DNA from: Deefgea salmonis | GTDB taxonomy: Bacteria > Pseudomonadota > Gammaproteobacteria > Burkholderiales > Chitinibacteraceae | NCBI RefSeq assembly: GCF_020531905.1 | Contig: NZ_JAJAWG010000005.1 | Location: 62,001 to 126,000, forward strand | Reading direction: 5' to 3' | DNA length: 64,000 nucleotides | Shown: piece by piece, positions 53,681 to 63,078 of the stretch | Layout of the letters: every line of letters starts with the position of its first letter | Numbering within the stretch: the first letter of the stretch is position 1 | The notes under the pieces: generated by a model | The model's input: the letters and a program-made list of their open reading frames with translations, nothing else | What the model was told of the DNA's origin: nothing | Databases searched by the model: none | Program-made: the position numbers and the translations under genes

Positions 53681-55361
53681 ACGGCGCTTGGGCGAACAAT
53701 TAATCGATAAAGGCTTGATTTCTGATGATCAACTGCGCATCGCTTTACTTGAGCAGCGGCAATCAGGATTGTTGTTGGGTAAGATTTTGGTGGATTTGGG
53801 GTTTTTATCCGACCACGTTTTGCGCGAAGCACTGTCTGAAAATCTAGGTCAAGTCAGTATTGATTTAAATCGGGTGATTTGCGATGCGCGAGCGATTGCT
53901 TTGCTCCCGAAGGTGATGGCCAAGCGCTTATTGATTTTGCCGATCGGCTTAAATCCAGCGCAAACCAAACTGACTGTCGCCATGGCCAATCCCAATCATT
54001 TATTACAAATTGATCAGCTGCGGTTACATACGCAAGGCCAATTTGAGATCGAAGTGGTGTTGGCCGCCGAATCCGATTTAATCCGCGCCATTGATCAATA
54101 TTATGGTTTTGAGTTGTCGATTGACGGTATTTTGCGCGAAATCGAAACCGGTGAAATTGATTACAGCAGCTTAAATCACACGCAATTTGAATACTCGCAA
54201 CCGGTGGTGCGCTTAATGGACGCTTTATTGGCCGACGCTGTGCGCTGCGGCGCGTCGGATATTCATTTTGAGCCGGAGTCGTCTTTTGTCCGAATTCGCT
54301 ATCGAATTGACGGCGTCTTGCGGCAAATTCGGGCGCTGCACAAAACCTATTGGCCGGCGATGGTGGTGCGGCTAAAAGTGCTGGCGCAAATGAATATTGC
54401 CGAAACACGCGCCGCGCAAGATGGACGAATTTCGCTGACTTTGGCTGGGCGAGCCATTGATTTTCGGGTTTCGGCCCAGCCAACCCGTTGGGGCGAAAAT
54501 CTGGTGCTGCGGATTTTAGATCGTCAGCAAGGCTTGCTCAGCTTGCTGGAGCTGGGTTTAAGTGCCGCCAATTTAGCCCTCTTACAGCAAATGATCCGCC
54601 GGCCAGCCGGAATGATTTTACTCACCGGCCCCACCGGATCGGGCAAAACCACCACCTTGTATTCGATTTTGAATCACATCAATTCAGTCGCGCTCAATAT
54701 CATGACGCTGGAAGATCCGGTTGAATATCCCTTGCCGCTGATTCGGCAAACGTCGATTAGCGACGCGTCCAAAATGGATTTTGCCAACGGCATTCGCTCG
54801 ATGATGCGGCAAGACCCCGACGTGATCTTAGTGGGTGAAATTCGCGATCATGAGACCGCCGAAATGGCGTTTCAGGCGGCGATGACCGGGCATTTGGTGT
54901 ATTCAACCTTGCACAGTAATTCAGCCATTGGCGCTTTACCGCGCTTACTGGATATTGGCGTGCTGCCCGATATTCTTTCGGGCAATATGCTGGCGATTAT
55001 TGCGCAGCGGCTAGTTCGTACGCTGTGTATGGCTTGTCGTGAGGGGTATAGCCCCGATGACGATGAACGGCGGTTATTGCAGATTGATACCCCTGATATG
55101 CAGCTTTATCGGGCCGTCGGTTGTGCGGCGTGTGCACAGCAAGGTTATCGAGGCCGCAGTACGGTGAGTGAGATTTTAAAACTCGACGCCGATTTAGACG
55201 AGCTGATCGCTCGCCGCGCCACGCTAAAAGAAATTCGCCAGTTGGCCATCAGTAAGGGCTTTACCAGTTTGGCCGATGATGCTTGCCGCCGCGTTCGCGA
55301 AGGGCTGTCGACGCTGGACGAAATTAGCCGAGTGGTGGACTTGAGCGAGCGCTTACGCTGA
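53664..55361 (+). CDS. mshE: MshE-like pilus extension ATPase with predicted c-di-GMP-binding N-domain
   Basis: 565 residues from ATG 53664. The N-terminus carries two tandem MshEN motifs, RRLGEQLIDKGLISDDQL then LLLGKILVDLGFLSDHVL, the form that binds cyclic di-GMP in Vibrio MshE. The GspE/PilB ATPase follows: Walker A LTGPTGSGKTTTLYS, Asp box, Walker B ILVGEIRDHETAE, His box TGHLVYSTLHSN, and a zinc tetra-cysteine module (LCMAC ... CAAC). It powers pilus assembly. An exact dyad lies at 55045-55091. Confidence 0.93.
   Translation: MPHSTKRRLGEQLIDKGLISDDQLRIALLEQRQSGLLLGKILVDLGFLSDHVLREALSENLGQVSIDLNRVICDARAIALLPKVMAKRLLILPIGLNPAQTKLTVAMANPNHLLQIDQLRLHTQGQFEIEVVLAAESDLIRAIDQYYGFELSIDGILREIETGEIDYSSLNHTQFEYSQPVVRLMDALLADAVRCGASDIHFEPESSFVRIRYRIDGVLRQIRALHKTYWPAMVVRLKVLAQMNIAETRAAQDGRISLTLAGRAIDFRVSAQPTRWGENLVLRILDRQQGLLSLLELGLSAANLALLQQMIRRPAGMILLTGPTGSGKTTTLYSILNHINSVALNIMTLEDPVEYPLPLIRQTSISDASKMDFANGIRSMMRQDPDVILVGEIRDHETAEMAFQAAMTGHLVYSTLHSNSAIGALPRLLDIGVLPDILSGNMLAIIAQRLVRTLCMACREGYSPDDDERRLLQIDTPDMQLYRAVGCAACAQQGYRGRSTVSEILKLDADLDELIARRATLKEIRQLAISKGFTSLADDACRRVREGLSTLDEISRVVDLSERLR
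55045..55091. repeat. 47-bp GGTAT-N37-ATACC dyad (exact, inside mshE-like gene)
   Basis: GGTAT at 55045-55049 and ATACC at 55087-55091, within the zinc-module codons. Confidence 0.55.
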
Positions 55362-56560
55362 TGCAGTTTGAATATCGTGCTGCGAATGAGCAAGGGCATA
55401 TCGAGCGTGGCGCGATGGATGCGGCCAATTTGGCCGAGATTGAAGCGCGTTTGTCGCGTCTGGGCTTAACGCTGATCGACGCGAAAACCCGCGCCGCCCG
55501 CCGCCGACCTTGGCGGCGAGATCGGATTAGTCGTCGTGATTTAATGCTGTTTACTTTTCATCTTGAGCAACTACTCGGCGCGGGTGTGCCCTTGCTGACC
55601 GGTTTAATTGATTTACGCGATAGCCTAGATCAGCCTCGATTTCGTGAAGTGCTCGCGACTCTGATCGAAGATATTGAAGGGGGTCGTTTATTGTCGCAAG
55701 CCTTGGCGGCGCATCCTTTGGTGTTTGATGCGGTGTTTGTGCAATTGATTCACGCTGGCGAAGTGAGCGGGCAATTGGTGACGGTATTAAACGGCTTAAG
55801 CGCGTCGATTCAGTGGCAAGATGAATTGCTCGAACACAGTCAGAAAATCATGCTGTACCCGATCTTTGTCGCTGGTTTGATTTTGGCGGTAGGGGTGTTT
55901 TTATTACTGTATTTAGTCCCGCAATTACTCGGATTTTTGCAAGCGATGCAGCAAAAAATTCCTTGGCATACGCAGCTACTATTGGCGCTGGCGGATTTTT
56001 TGCAGCATTTTTGGTGGCTGCTGCTGTTGATTGCCGCTGCGGTGTATGGCGGATTGGTATGGTTGCTGCGCCATGACTCGCTTTGGGCCGATCGGTTTGC
56101 GGCTTGGCAATTGCAAATACCGGTGCTGGGGCCGATTCAACAAAAAATCATTTTGGCGCGGTTTGCGAGTTGTTTTGCATTGCTGTATCGCGCGGGAATT
56201 CCAATTTTGGATTGCCTGCGAATTTGCCAAGGCGTGGTGGGCCATCGGGTGATGGCTGAGGCATTAAAGCGGATTACACAATCGATGAGCGAGGGGCAAG
56301 GGCTCGCCGCTAGCTTTGCTCAGCGGCGGTTTTTCCCGCCGCTGGTGCTGCGCATGCTGCATATTGGCGAAACCACGGGGCAGCTCGATCAAGCCTTAAA
56401 TAATGTGGCGTATTTTTATCAGCGCGATATTAAATTGGCCGTCGCGCAAGCGCAAACGCTGCTCGAGCCGATGCTAACGGTGATTTTAGGCTTGCTGCTG
56501 GCATGGATGATGTCGGCGATCTTGTTGCCGATTTTTGATTCCTTGAGTCAAATCCGATGA
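55361..56560 (+). CDS. mshG: MshG-like inner-membrane platform protein (GspF/PilC family)
   Basis: 399 residues with two T2SSF domains: the first around residues 60-185 (LMLFTFHLEQLLGAGVPLL), the second around 265-390 (FASCFALLYRAGIPILDCL, LRMLHIGETTGQLDQAL), and three membrane helices. It anchors the assembly ATPase. Its ATG overlaps the mshE stop. Confidence 0.93.
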   Translation: MQFEYRAANEQGHIERGAMDAANLAEIEARLSRLGLTLIDAKTRAARRRPWRRDRISRRDLMLFTFHLEQLLGAGVPLLTGLIDLRDSLDQPRFREVLATLIEDIEGGRLLSQALAAHPLVFDAVFVQLIHAGEVSGQLVTVLNGLSASIQWQDELLEHSQKIMLYPIFVAGLILAVGVFLLLYLVPQLLGFLQAMQQKIPWHTQLLLALADFLQHFWWLLLLIAAAVYGGLVWLLRHDSLWADRFAAWQLQIPVLGPIQQKIILARFASCFALLYRAGIPILDCLRICQGVVGHRVMAEALKRITQSMSEGQGLAASFAQRRFFPPLVLRMLHIGETTGQLDQALNNVAYFYQRDIKLAVAQAQTLLEPMLTVILGLLLAWMMSAILLPIFDSLSQIR

Positions 56561-58077
56561 AACGCATTGTGTTACTTTTAACGCCAACCCACACCGCCGC
56601 GCTGTGCGCTTCAAACCAAGGCGTTCGGCCCTTAGCGCATTTTAATCATGACGCCGCAGGCCGGGCGAGCTTGGCGCAATTTTCGCTGGCGCAGCAGCAC
56701 GGTTTATTTTATGTGTTGACTGATTTGGGCGAGGAAGATTTTCAGCAAGAAGTCATTCCGCATTTGACGCGTCAAGATCAGCAGCGCTTGATTGCGCGTA
56801 AATTAGAGCAACGCTATCGCGGTACGACGTATCGCTATGGGCGGGTCTTGCAACAAGCGGGTCAGCAAGATCAACTGCAGCTATCGGCTTTATTAAATGA
56901 AGCGCCGCTCGATGCTTTAATCAGCACTTTACTGACGGCAAACTGCGCGATTGCCGGCGTGTATTCCGTGGCGCTGTTGACAGAAAACCTATTAAAAAAA
57001 TTACGCTTGGATCGTCCGCATTTATTAATTATGTCGCGTTCAACACCCGAGACGTTGCGGCAAAGCTATTTTGTCGACAGCACCTTGCAGTTCTCTCGTT
57101 TGGGTCATCTGGATGTAACGCCGAATTTATTGGCGCAAGCGCAGGGCATTATTGAACAGGCGCATCGCGCTCGGCAGTATTTAACGACAATGCGCGTCTT
57201 GGCGCGTGACGAAGTATTGCCCGTTTGGGCCTTGTTTGACGTCAGCATGAGCCAAGCGTTACGGCAAATTGCCGCCAATAGCGACGTTGGCGGTGACGAG
57301 TTAACGCTCGATTTGCAAGTGGATTTGGCTTTTTTGCAGCAAAAACTGCAATTACCCAGCGGCGGTTTAAGTTGGCTGGATGTGCTGCTGGCGGCTTTAT
57401 TGCAGCTCAATGTGCCGAACCAATATGCGCCACCTGCGGTGCTGCGTTTAGCGCGCTCAAGGCAGTTGGCAAGACGTATTAAGTTCTGCGCCTTTGCCAT
57501 TGTGGCTTTGGCGGCAATACTGCTGGGTTTGGCGCTATGGCAAGGTCAAAAAATACAAGCGCAATGGCCGAGTTTACAGCAGCAAATTGAGCATGAAACC
57601 CAGCAATTGGCCGCGCTGCAGCCCTTGAGTCAGCGCATTGATCCTGTGCATATGCAAGCTGCGGTACAGCTGTATCAGCGAGACCTTGCCAATTGGCCGA
57701 GTGCAACAGAGGCCGCACAGCGTTTTAGTCAGGTGTTGACGCCGTTTTCGCAGCTGCAATTAATTAATTTTCAGTGGCAAACCGGCACGGCGGGCTTGCT
57801 CGCCAGCACGGACCCAACGTTGCCGCTGCGTGCGCAGCAGATCAAAGTGACTTTGCGCGCCAGCCCTTTGGCGACGGAGCAGCAAGCGTGGCAGCAAATT
57901 GAGCAATTACTCGCCCAATTGCAGCGCTGGCCCAATGCCAAAGTGGCGCTGATGCCCAGCCCAACTGAAGCGCGCACGAGCGCCAGCGCGGATGACGCTG
58001 CTGAATCTGCTGCGCCTTGGCCGATGGATTTTGTCTTGCAATTGACCTTGGCCAATCCGCCGCCGGAGGCGCAATGA
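56557..58077 (+). CDS. mshI: MshI-like assembly protein (GspL/PilM-N type)
   Basis: 506 residues: an N-terminal half (about 1-290) that resembles the degenerate actin-like cytoplasmic domain of MshI/GspL, one membrane helix (about 308-328, AFAIVALAAILLGLALW), and a periplasmic coiled-coil/ferredoxin-like part rich in Gln. In MSHA systems MshI recruits the ATPase to the membrane. In the canonical order mshI begins the operon; here it follows mshG. Overlaps both neighbours by ATGA. Confidence 0.82.
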   Translation: MKRIVLLLTPTHTAALCASNQGVRPLAHFNHDAAGRASLAQFSLAQQHGLFYVLTDLGEEDFQQEVIPHLTRQDQQRLIARKLEQRYRGTTYRYGRVLQQAGQQDQLQLSALLNEAPLDALISTLLTANCAIAGVYSVALLTENLLKKLRLDRPHLLIMSRSTPETLRQSYFVDSTLQFSRLGHLDVTPNLLAQAQGIIEQAHRARQYLTTMRVLARDEVLPVWALFDVSMSQALRQIAANSDVGGDELTLDLQVDLAFLQQKLQLPSGGLSWLDVLLAALLQLNVPNQYAPPAVLRLARSRQLARRIKFCAFAIVALAAILLGLALWQGQKIQAQWPSLQQQIEHETQQLAALQPLSQRIDPVHMQAAVQLYQRDLANWPSATEAAQRFSQVLTPFSQLQLINFQWQTGTAGLLASTDPTLPLRAQQIKVTLRASPLATEQQAWQQIEQLLAQLQRWPNAKVALMPSPTEARTSASADDAAESAAPWPMDFVLQLTLANPPPEAQ

Positions 58078-58658
58078 AGCGGGTGCTCTGGCCGTTGGAA
58101 AAATCGCTGCGCTTGGCCGTATGCTGCTTGTTTGCTGCGCTGCTGGTAGCTGGGGTATTGCTCTGGGGCGCTCAGCGGTATTGGTATTGGAGCCAATACC
58201 AGCAAGATCGCTTGCAGCAGACTTTAGATCAGCGGCGTCAGCAAGTGCAGCAACGCCAGCAGGCGTGGCAAACTATTGCGCAATATCAAGCGCCATTTAA
58301 TCGTCTGCTGGCCCAGCAAATAATCGGTACTGAGCAGCAAGCTGAGCATTTGCAGGCATTGGCGCGGTATCGACAACAGCATCCACAACAGCAATTACAG
58401 TATCAATTACACGCGCCACAGCCTTGGCTCGCGGCCGCGCCGATCGCGAACTTACAAACTTTTGCCAGTCCGCTCAATATTGAATTGCGATTGCGCGATG
58501 AAGACGCGCTGTCGAGTTTTTCGCTGTGGCTTGAGCAGCAGCCGGGCTTGATTGCACCGGCGCGCTGCGAAATGCGCTTGGCCCAGCCCAGTGGCATTGT
58601 GCTGAACTGTGAGTATCTGTGGTTAACGCTTCAGCCAAGCCCAGCGGAGTTGCGATGA
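58074..58658 (+). CDS. mshJ: MshJ-like assembly protein (PilO/GspM type)
   Basis: 194 residues with one N-terminal membrane helix (about 15-40), a Gln-rich coiled coil, then a small periplasmic domain. Size, layout and place between MshI- and MshK-like genes fit MshJ. The codons for RYWYWSQYQ contain GGTATTGG/CCAATACC and the right end of a dyad (58154-58200). Confidence 0.75.
   Translation: MKRVLWPLEKSLRLAVCCLFAALLVAGVLLWGAQRYWYWSQYQQDRLQQTLDQRRQQVQQRQQAWQTIAQYQAPFNRLLAQQIIGTEQQAEHLQALARYRQQHPQQQLQYQLHAPQPWLAAAPIANLQTFASPLNIELRLRDEDALSSFSLWLEQQPGLIAPARCEMRLAQPSGIVLNCEYLWLTLQPSPAELR
58154..58200. repeat. 47-bp GGTAT-N37-ATACC dyad (exact, inside mshJ-like gene)
   Basis: Starts with GGTATTGCTC as at 5482 and 10863; the ends extend to GGTATTG/CAATACC. 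Confidence 0.6.
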
Positions 58659-58915
58659 AATACCTTCGATTTTTATTACTGGTTTGCTGGGCAATCCCGG
58701 TACAGGCTGAATGGGGACGCTTATTTTATACGCCAGAACAGCGGCAACAGTTGCAATCGAGTGCGCCGGTCGCATCGATGCCAGCGGCGCGTCAACTGCG
58801 CCGTTTTAACGGCGAATTGATCGGCCCGCGCGGTAAAGTGCAGTGGTTAGATGGGCAGATTGCATCTGTGCCAGCTGGGGTTAAGCCCGGCTCGGTAATC
58901 AATGTCAGAAAATAA
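58655..58915 (+). CDS. mshK: MshK-like small periplasmic protein
   Basis: 86 residues from ATG 58655, which overlaps the mshJ stop. Signal peptide (cut near PVQAEWG). A short domain with FNGELIGPRGKVQWLDGQIA is typical of MshK/PilP-like proteins that link the platform to the secretin. It is the last gene of the operon; no pilin or prepilin peptidase follows. Confidence 0.75.
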   Translation: MKYLRFLLLVCWAIPVQAEWGRLFYTPEQRQQLQSSAPVASMPAARQLRRFNGELIGPRGKVQWLDGQIASVPAGVKPGSVINVRK

Positions 58916-59000
58916 TTATAGTAATGTCATATGTATTTCAGCTTGGTAGTGCTTGAATAAGACAAGCATCGTTTTGATGTGCTGTTTAACGGGAAGGTCG

Positions 59001-60647
59001 ATGAAAAATATTAAGCCTTTATTGATCACGTTCATTGCCATTGTCATCAGCACCGCGCTCTTGCAAATCGTGTTGCTGTTTGTTTTTTTAAATCAATTAC
59101 AAGCTTTACGGCAGTACGAGCATCGGGTCATTGATCGCTTGGTCGAGCATTTGGTGCAAGTAAAATATGATGTGGTGCAAATTCAGCAATTTATTACCGA
59201 CGCCTCGGCAACTCAAGAAAATGACGGTATTGATGATGCTAAAAAATCACTCGTCAGCGCCGAAAAAAACATTGCCCAAATGCGTCAATTGGCCCCAGAC
59301 ATGTCAATTCAGGGCGATTTACTGCAGCAACAAGCGCAGCGCTTGTATGCAACAGGGCTGCAAATGGTCGCCGCTTATGGGCAAGACCGAGCAGCGGGTA
59401 ATGGCTTGATGAAAGCGCCGCAAACCGGCTTTGATGCGCAATCGGAAGCGGCGCAAGCGCTGATTGATCAATTGCAGCTCAAAGTAAGCGCTGTGCAAAC
59501 TGCAACGGTTAAGACGGTTGACGCCAAAATCGCAGCTATTTTTTGGCTGGGTTTAAGCACCAGTTTGCTCTTGGTTGTGATTATAAGCCTTGGGGGTATA
59601 TACCTGTATCGCTTTATTATGAAAGCTTTGGGTGGAGAACCCTCGGTAGGTAATGAGGCGGCACGGTATTTAGAGCAGGGTGATTTAACCTATGTTGTCC
59701 CAGTTAAAGCTGGTGATCAAACCAGCTTACTGGCGACTTTATCGCGAATGCGCGGGCGTTGGACGGATGTGATTTCTAGCTTGAACGGGCAAACGACGGT
59801 GTTACTTAGCAGTGCCGAGCAATTAAGCGAGCAAGCCCAGCATCTATCACGCTCGAGCGAGGCGCAAAGCCAAAATGCCAAGCAAATTGCCGGTAATGTT
59901 GAAGAACTCGCCAGCACCATGGCCAGTATGGCCAAACAAGCGACTGAGGCGTTTGGCCAAGTCGCCGCAACCGGCGAGGCGGCGATGAAAACCACGCGAG
60001 TATTGCAAGAGGTGACGCATGAGGTATTAAGCGTCGAGCAAAGCGTCACGATGTCGGCACAACATATTGGCCAGCTGCATGTGCAAATGAGTGAAATTAA
60101 TTTAATTGTCACCACGATTCGCGAAGTCGCCGATCAAACTAATTTATTGGCGTTAAATGCGGCGATTGAGGCGGCGCGTGCCGGTGAAGCCGGGCGCGGG
60201 TTTGCGGTGGTGGCCGATGAAGTGCGTAAACTGGCTGATCGCACTACCGGTTCGGCGCGCTCGATTGGCGAGATGATTGCCGGTATTGGCAAAATGACCG
60301 ATGAAATGATGAAAACCATCCAGCAAAGCGTCGATCGCGTTGGTTCTGGTGTAAGTTTGATTGGCGTAGCGCAATCGGAAATGCAGCAGGTTTTAACTGC
60401 CTCGATTACCGCCAGTAAAGACATGGCGCAAATTCACGATGCTTTAGAAGAAATTAGCCGCAATACCGACGATATTGCCGATTCAGTCGAAAAAATCTCG
60501 CATTCGAGTCAAGATCATTCAACGGCGGCGCAATCGGTGTTGCTCACCAGTAATAATATCAAGCAAGTGGCCGAAGCTTTACGCGGCGATACGGCGTATT
60601 TTAAAGTCGGTAATGGCAGTGATAGCGATGATATGACTTTGTTTTAG
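59001..60647 (+). CDS. Methyl-accepting chemotaxis protein
   Basis: 548 residues from ATG 59001 (GGGAAGG upstream). Membrane helices at about 6-28 and 192-215 flank a periplasmic four-helix-type ligand domain. A HAMP region follows and then the long cytoplasmic coiled coil with the conserved hairpin tip [20 protein letters not shown]. It signals to CheA/CheW; the ligand is unknown. No C-terminal NWETF-type pentapeptide is present. It follows the pilus operon; a role in pilus control is possible but unproven. Confidence 0.92.
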   Translation: MKNIKPLLITFIAIVISTALLQIVLLFVFLNQLQALRQYEHRVIDRLVEHLVQVKYDVVQIQQFITDASATQENDGIDDAKKSLVSAEKNIAQMRQLAPDMSIQGDLLQQQAQRLYATGLQMVAAYGQDRAAGNGLMKAPQTGFDAQSEAAQALIDQLQLKVSAVQTATVKTVDAKIAAIFWLGLSTSLLLVVIISLGGIYLYRFIMKALGGEPSVGNEAARYLEQGDLTYVVPVKAGDQTSLLATLSRMRGRWTDVISSLNGQTTVLLSSAEQLSEQAQHLSRSSEAQSQNAKQIAGNVEELASTMASMAKQATEAFGQVAATGEAAMKTTRVLQEVTHEVLSVEQSVTMSAQHIGQLHVQMSEINLIVTTIREVADQTNLLALNAAIEAARAGEAGRGFAVVADEVRKLADRTTGSARSIGEMIAGIGKMTDEMMKTIQQSVDRVGSGVSLIGVAQSEMQQVLTASITASKDMAQIHDALEEISRNTDDIADSVEKISHSSQDHSTAAQSVLLTSNNIKQVAEALRGDTAYFKVGNGSDSDDMTLF

Positions 60648-60668
60648 GGTTGGATTATTTGCGCAGTT

Positions 60669-60704
60669 AAAACGCTGTAAACATGGTGTTACAGCGTTTT
60701 TTTA
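60669..60704 (+). terminator. Intrinsic terminator after the chemoreceptor gene
   Basis: Perfect 12-bp stem AAAACGCTGTAA/TTACAGCGTTTT (60669-60680, 60689-60700) with 8-nt loop, then TTTAT. Confidence 0.85.
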
Positions 60705-60766
60705 TGGCTAGCGTAAAATGCGGACATTGATTGCGTTTGAGCGCGATAGCGGCGAAGGGGTAGTGA

Positions 60767-62068
60767 GTGTTTGATACGCGTTTGCGTTCTAATATTATGG
60801 CCTTGTACTTGGTACAGGGCCTTAATTATGTGGTGTCTTTTGTTACCTTCCCGTTTTTATTGGTGCAATTAGGCACCGAAGGCTTTGGCGTAATGAATTA
60901 CGCCTTTGCGGCGATTCAGTACGGCGTTTTGCTGACCGATTTTGGTTTTAATTTATCCGCCGTGCGCGATGTGGCGCAAGTGCGTGATGACCCGAAGGCC
61001 GCGGCGCGGATTTTTTGGCGCGTTACTTGGGCTAAGCTCGGGCTAATGCTGGTGTCGAGCCTGATTTTATTGCTGCTGACCTTTACTTTGGGCAGCTGGC
61101 AAGCGCACGCTGAGGTTTTCTTGTGGAGCCAGCTATATATTCTCAGCTCGGTATTGTTCCCTATTTGGTATTTCCAAGGCTTTGAAAAGCTGCAGCTCGC
61201 TTCGGGCTTAATGGTGGTGGCGCGTGCGCTGACTTTGGGCTTTTTATTGCTGTGGGTCAGCGGCCCCAATGACATCGTGTTGGCGGTGATTTTACAAGCG
61301 ACACCGCAAATTTTGGCCGGTGTGGTTTGGTGGTTTACTGGTTGGGGTGTGGCCAAACCTGCGTGGGTGCGGATTCATTATTCCGAGCTGAAAACCGCGC
61401 TTAGAGCCAGCTGGCCGTTTTTCCTCTCGGCGATTTCAACCAGTCTTTACACCACATCAACCACGGTATTGCTGGGTTTGTTTTCGACTCCAGTGCAAGT
61501 GGGCTTGTTTGCAGCGGCCAGTAAGCTGGTGTATATCGCCCAAGGTTTAATCGGCCCTTTGGTGCAAGCGACTTATCCCCGGATTGCCCAATTGGCGGCC
61601 ACCGATCAGCCCGCAGCCGTGCGTTTAATTCGCAAAGCGTTTTTGATTCAAGGCGCAGTGGGTTTAAGCATGGCTTTGATGTTGGCGCTGTTTTTGCCGC
61701 TACTGACGCCGATCAGCGTGGCGTGGTTTGGCGCGGATTTTTCTTTATCTAAGGCTTTTTTGGCGTTAAGCGATTCACAAACGGTAATGCTGTGGTTTGC
61801 CCCAGTGATTTTGCTCGGTGCTTTGTCTTTGGTGTATGGGCAGCAAACGTTGCTGGTGTTTGGCCATGAAGGTTATTTCAGCCGCGTGTTGGTGGTCGCT
61901 GGGATACTGAATGTGATCTTGATGTGCTGGTGGGTGCCCGGTTCGGCGCACGGCGGCGTGCGTGCGGCGCAAAGTGTGCTGTGTGTGGAATTGTTTATCG
62001 TGCTGGCTTTTTGGTGGCGCGCGCGACCGATTTTTCGCCAAGCGGCAGCAATAGGGACAAATCATTGA
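60767..62068 (+). CDS. Wzx/RfbX-family polysaccharide flippase
   Basis: 433 residues from GTG 60767, 6 nt after AAGGGG. About twelve membrane helices and the family-typical start (NIMALYLVQGLNYVVSFVTF) and LGTEGFGVMNYAFA. Wzx flips undecaprenyl-linked glycans across the inner membrane for O-antigen, capsule or protein glycosylation. It opens a glycan cluster; its TGA overlaps the next ATG. Confidence 0.9.
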   Translation: MFDTRLRSNIMALYLVQGLNYVVSFVTFPFLLVQLGTEGFGVMNYAFAAIQYGVLLTDFGFNLSAVRDVAQVRDDPKAAARIFWRVTWAKLGLMLVSSLILLLLTFTLGSWQAHAEVFLWSQLYILSSVLFPIWYFQGFEKLQLASGLMVVARALTLGFLLLWVSGPNDIVLAVILQATPQILAGVVWWFTGWGVAKPAWVRIHYSELKTALRASWPFFLSAISTSLYTTSTTVLLGLFSTPVQVGLFAAASKLVYIAQGLIGPLVQATYPRIAQLAATDQPAAVRLIRKAFLIQGAVGLSMALMLALFLPLLTPISVAWFGADFSLSKAFLALSDSQTVMLWFAPVILLGALSLVYGQQTLLVFGHEGYFSRVLVVAGILNVILMCWWVPGSAHGGVRAAQSVLCVELFIVLAFWWRARPIFRQAAAIGTNH

Positions 62069-63078
62069 TGAGTTTGGTTTCTTTTCTTTTGCCTTGTTTT
62101 AATTCCGAGGCGTATCTGCAGCAAACCCTTGATTCAATTGCCGCTCAAACTCATACCCAATGGGAATGTATTGCGATTGATGATGGCTCAACAGATGGCA
62201 CTTGGGCTTTATTGCAGCAAGCTGCGGCCAATGATTCGCGTTTTAAGGTGATCAGCCGCGAAAATCGCGGTTTGATTGCCACGCTCAATGAAGCGATTGC
62301 TTTGGCGCAAGGGCAATGGCTGGCACGCATCGACGCCGATGATATTTGCTGGCCACAGCGATTGGCAATGCAGTTGGCGCGCTTGGCAGAAACCGGCGCC
62401 GATGTTTGCGGCACTTGGGTGCGCTTTATTGGCGATCGCTCGGGAGAATGGCAAACGCAAAGTACCGATGCCAGCATTAAAACTGGCTTACTGTTTAATT
62501 CTACCCTCGCCCATCCCACGGTGATGATGCGCGCCAGTTTAGTCAAAGGCGCCGGTTACGACGCCAGTGCGATTCACGCCGAAGACTATGCGCTATGGTG
62601 CCGTTTGGCTTTGCAAGGCGCGCTGTTTACTGGCGTGCCTGCCGTGCTGCTCGATTATCGCTGTCACGCCGGACAGATTACGCAGGCCAAAAAACAGCAA
62701 CTTCGCGCCACCGCGCAGAAAATTCGTCTCGATTACGCCAGGCAAGCGCTACCTTTGCCCTTGCAAGCCGTAGCGACCGAATGGGCTGAGCTGCTAGAAC
62801 CGGCTCGCGTGTTGACGGTGAGCGAATGCCGCAGCGTGTTTGCGATGTTATTGCAAATCGCGCAGTTCTCTGCAGCGAGCCAACCGGCGCTGGCCGAGGC
62901 TTGGTTAGATGCATTGCAGCGCACGCAAGGCGTGAGTCTGGGTATGTGCTTTGACGCTTTTTCTATCAAGGCTAAGCTACCCATACCCCAGTCAGAAGCG
63001 AAAAAATGGCATAAACAAATATTTCGTATGCTGATCAGTGATCGTGTGTGGCAAATCATCAAACGAGTGCAAGCATGA
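62068..63078 (+). CDS. Family 2 glycosyltransferase
   Basis: 336 residues from ATG 62068, overlapping the flippase stop. GT-A fold with SFLLPCFNSEAYLQQTLDSI, IAIDDGSTDGTWALLQ, the metal-binding RIDADDICWPQRL, and HAEDYALWCRLALQG. It probably adds a sugar to the lipid-linked glycan at the cytoplasmic face; donor and acceptor unknown. Dyads lie within it (62111-62157 near-exact, 62941-62987 exact). Confidence 0.9.
   Translation: MSLVSFLLPCFNSEAYLQQTLDSIAAQTHTQWECIAIDDGSTDGTWALLQQAAANDSRFKVISRENRGLIATLNEAIALAQGQWLARIDADDICWPQRLAMQLARLAETGADVCGTWVRFIGDRSGEWQTQSTDASIKTGLLFNSTLAHPTVMMRASLVKGAGYDASAIHAEDYALWCRLALQGALFTGVPAVLLDYRCHAGQITQAKKQQLRATAQKIRLDYARQALPLPLQAVATEWAELLEPARVLTVSECRSVFAMLLQIAQFSAASQPALAEAWLDALQRTQGVSLGMCFDAFSIKAKLPIPQSEAKKWHKQIFRMLISDRVWQIIKRVQA
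62941..62987. repeat. 47-bp GGTAT-N37-ATACC dyad (exact, inside glycosyltransferase gene)
   Basis: GGTAT at 62941-62945 and ATACC at 62983-62987, in the poorly conserved 3' end. Confidence 0.55.

Noticed and set aside
62111-62157. Near-exact dyad CGTAT...ATACC in the family 2 glycosyltransferase
   Set aside because: Counted only as near-exact; it falls in the conserved AYLQQTLDSIAAQT codons and may be coincidence, as about one eight-base core is expected by chance.
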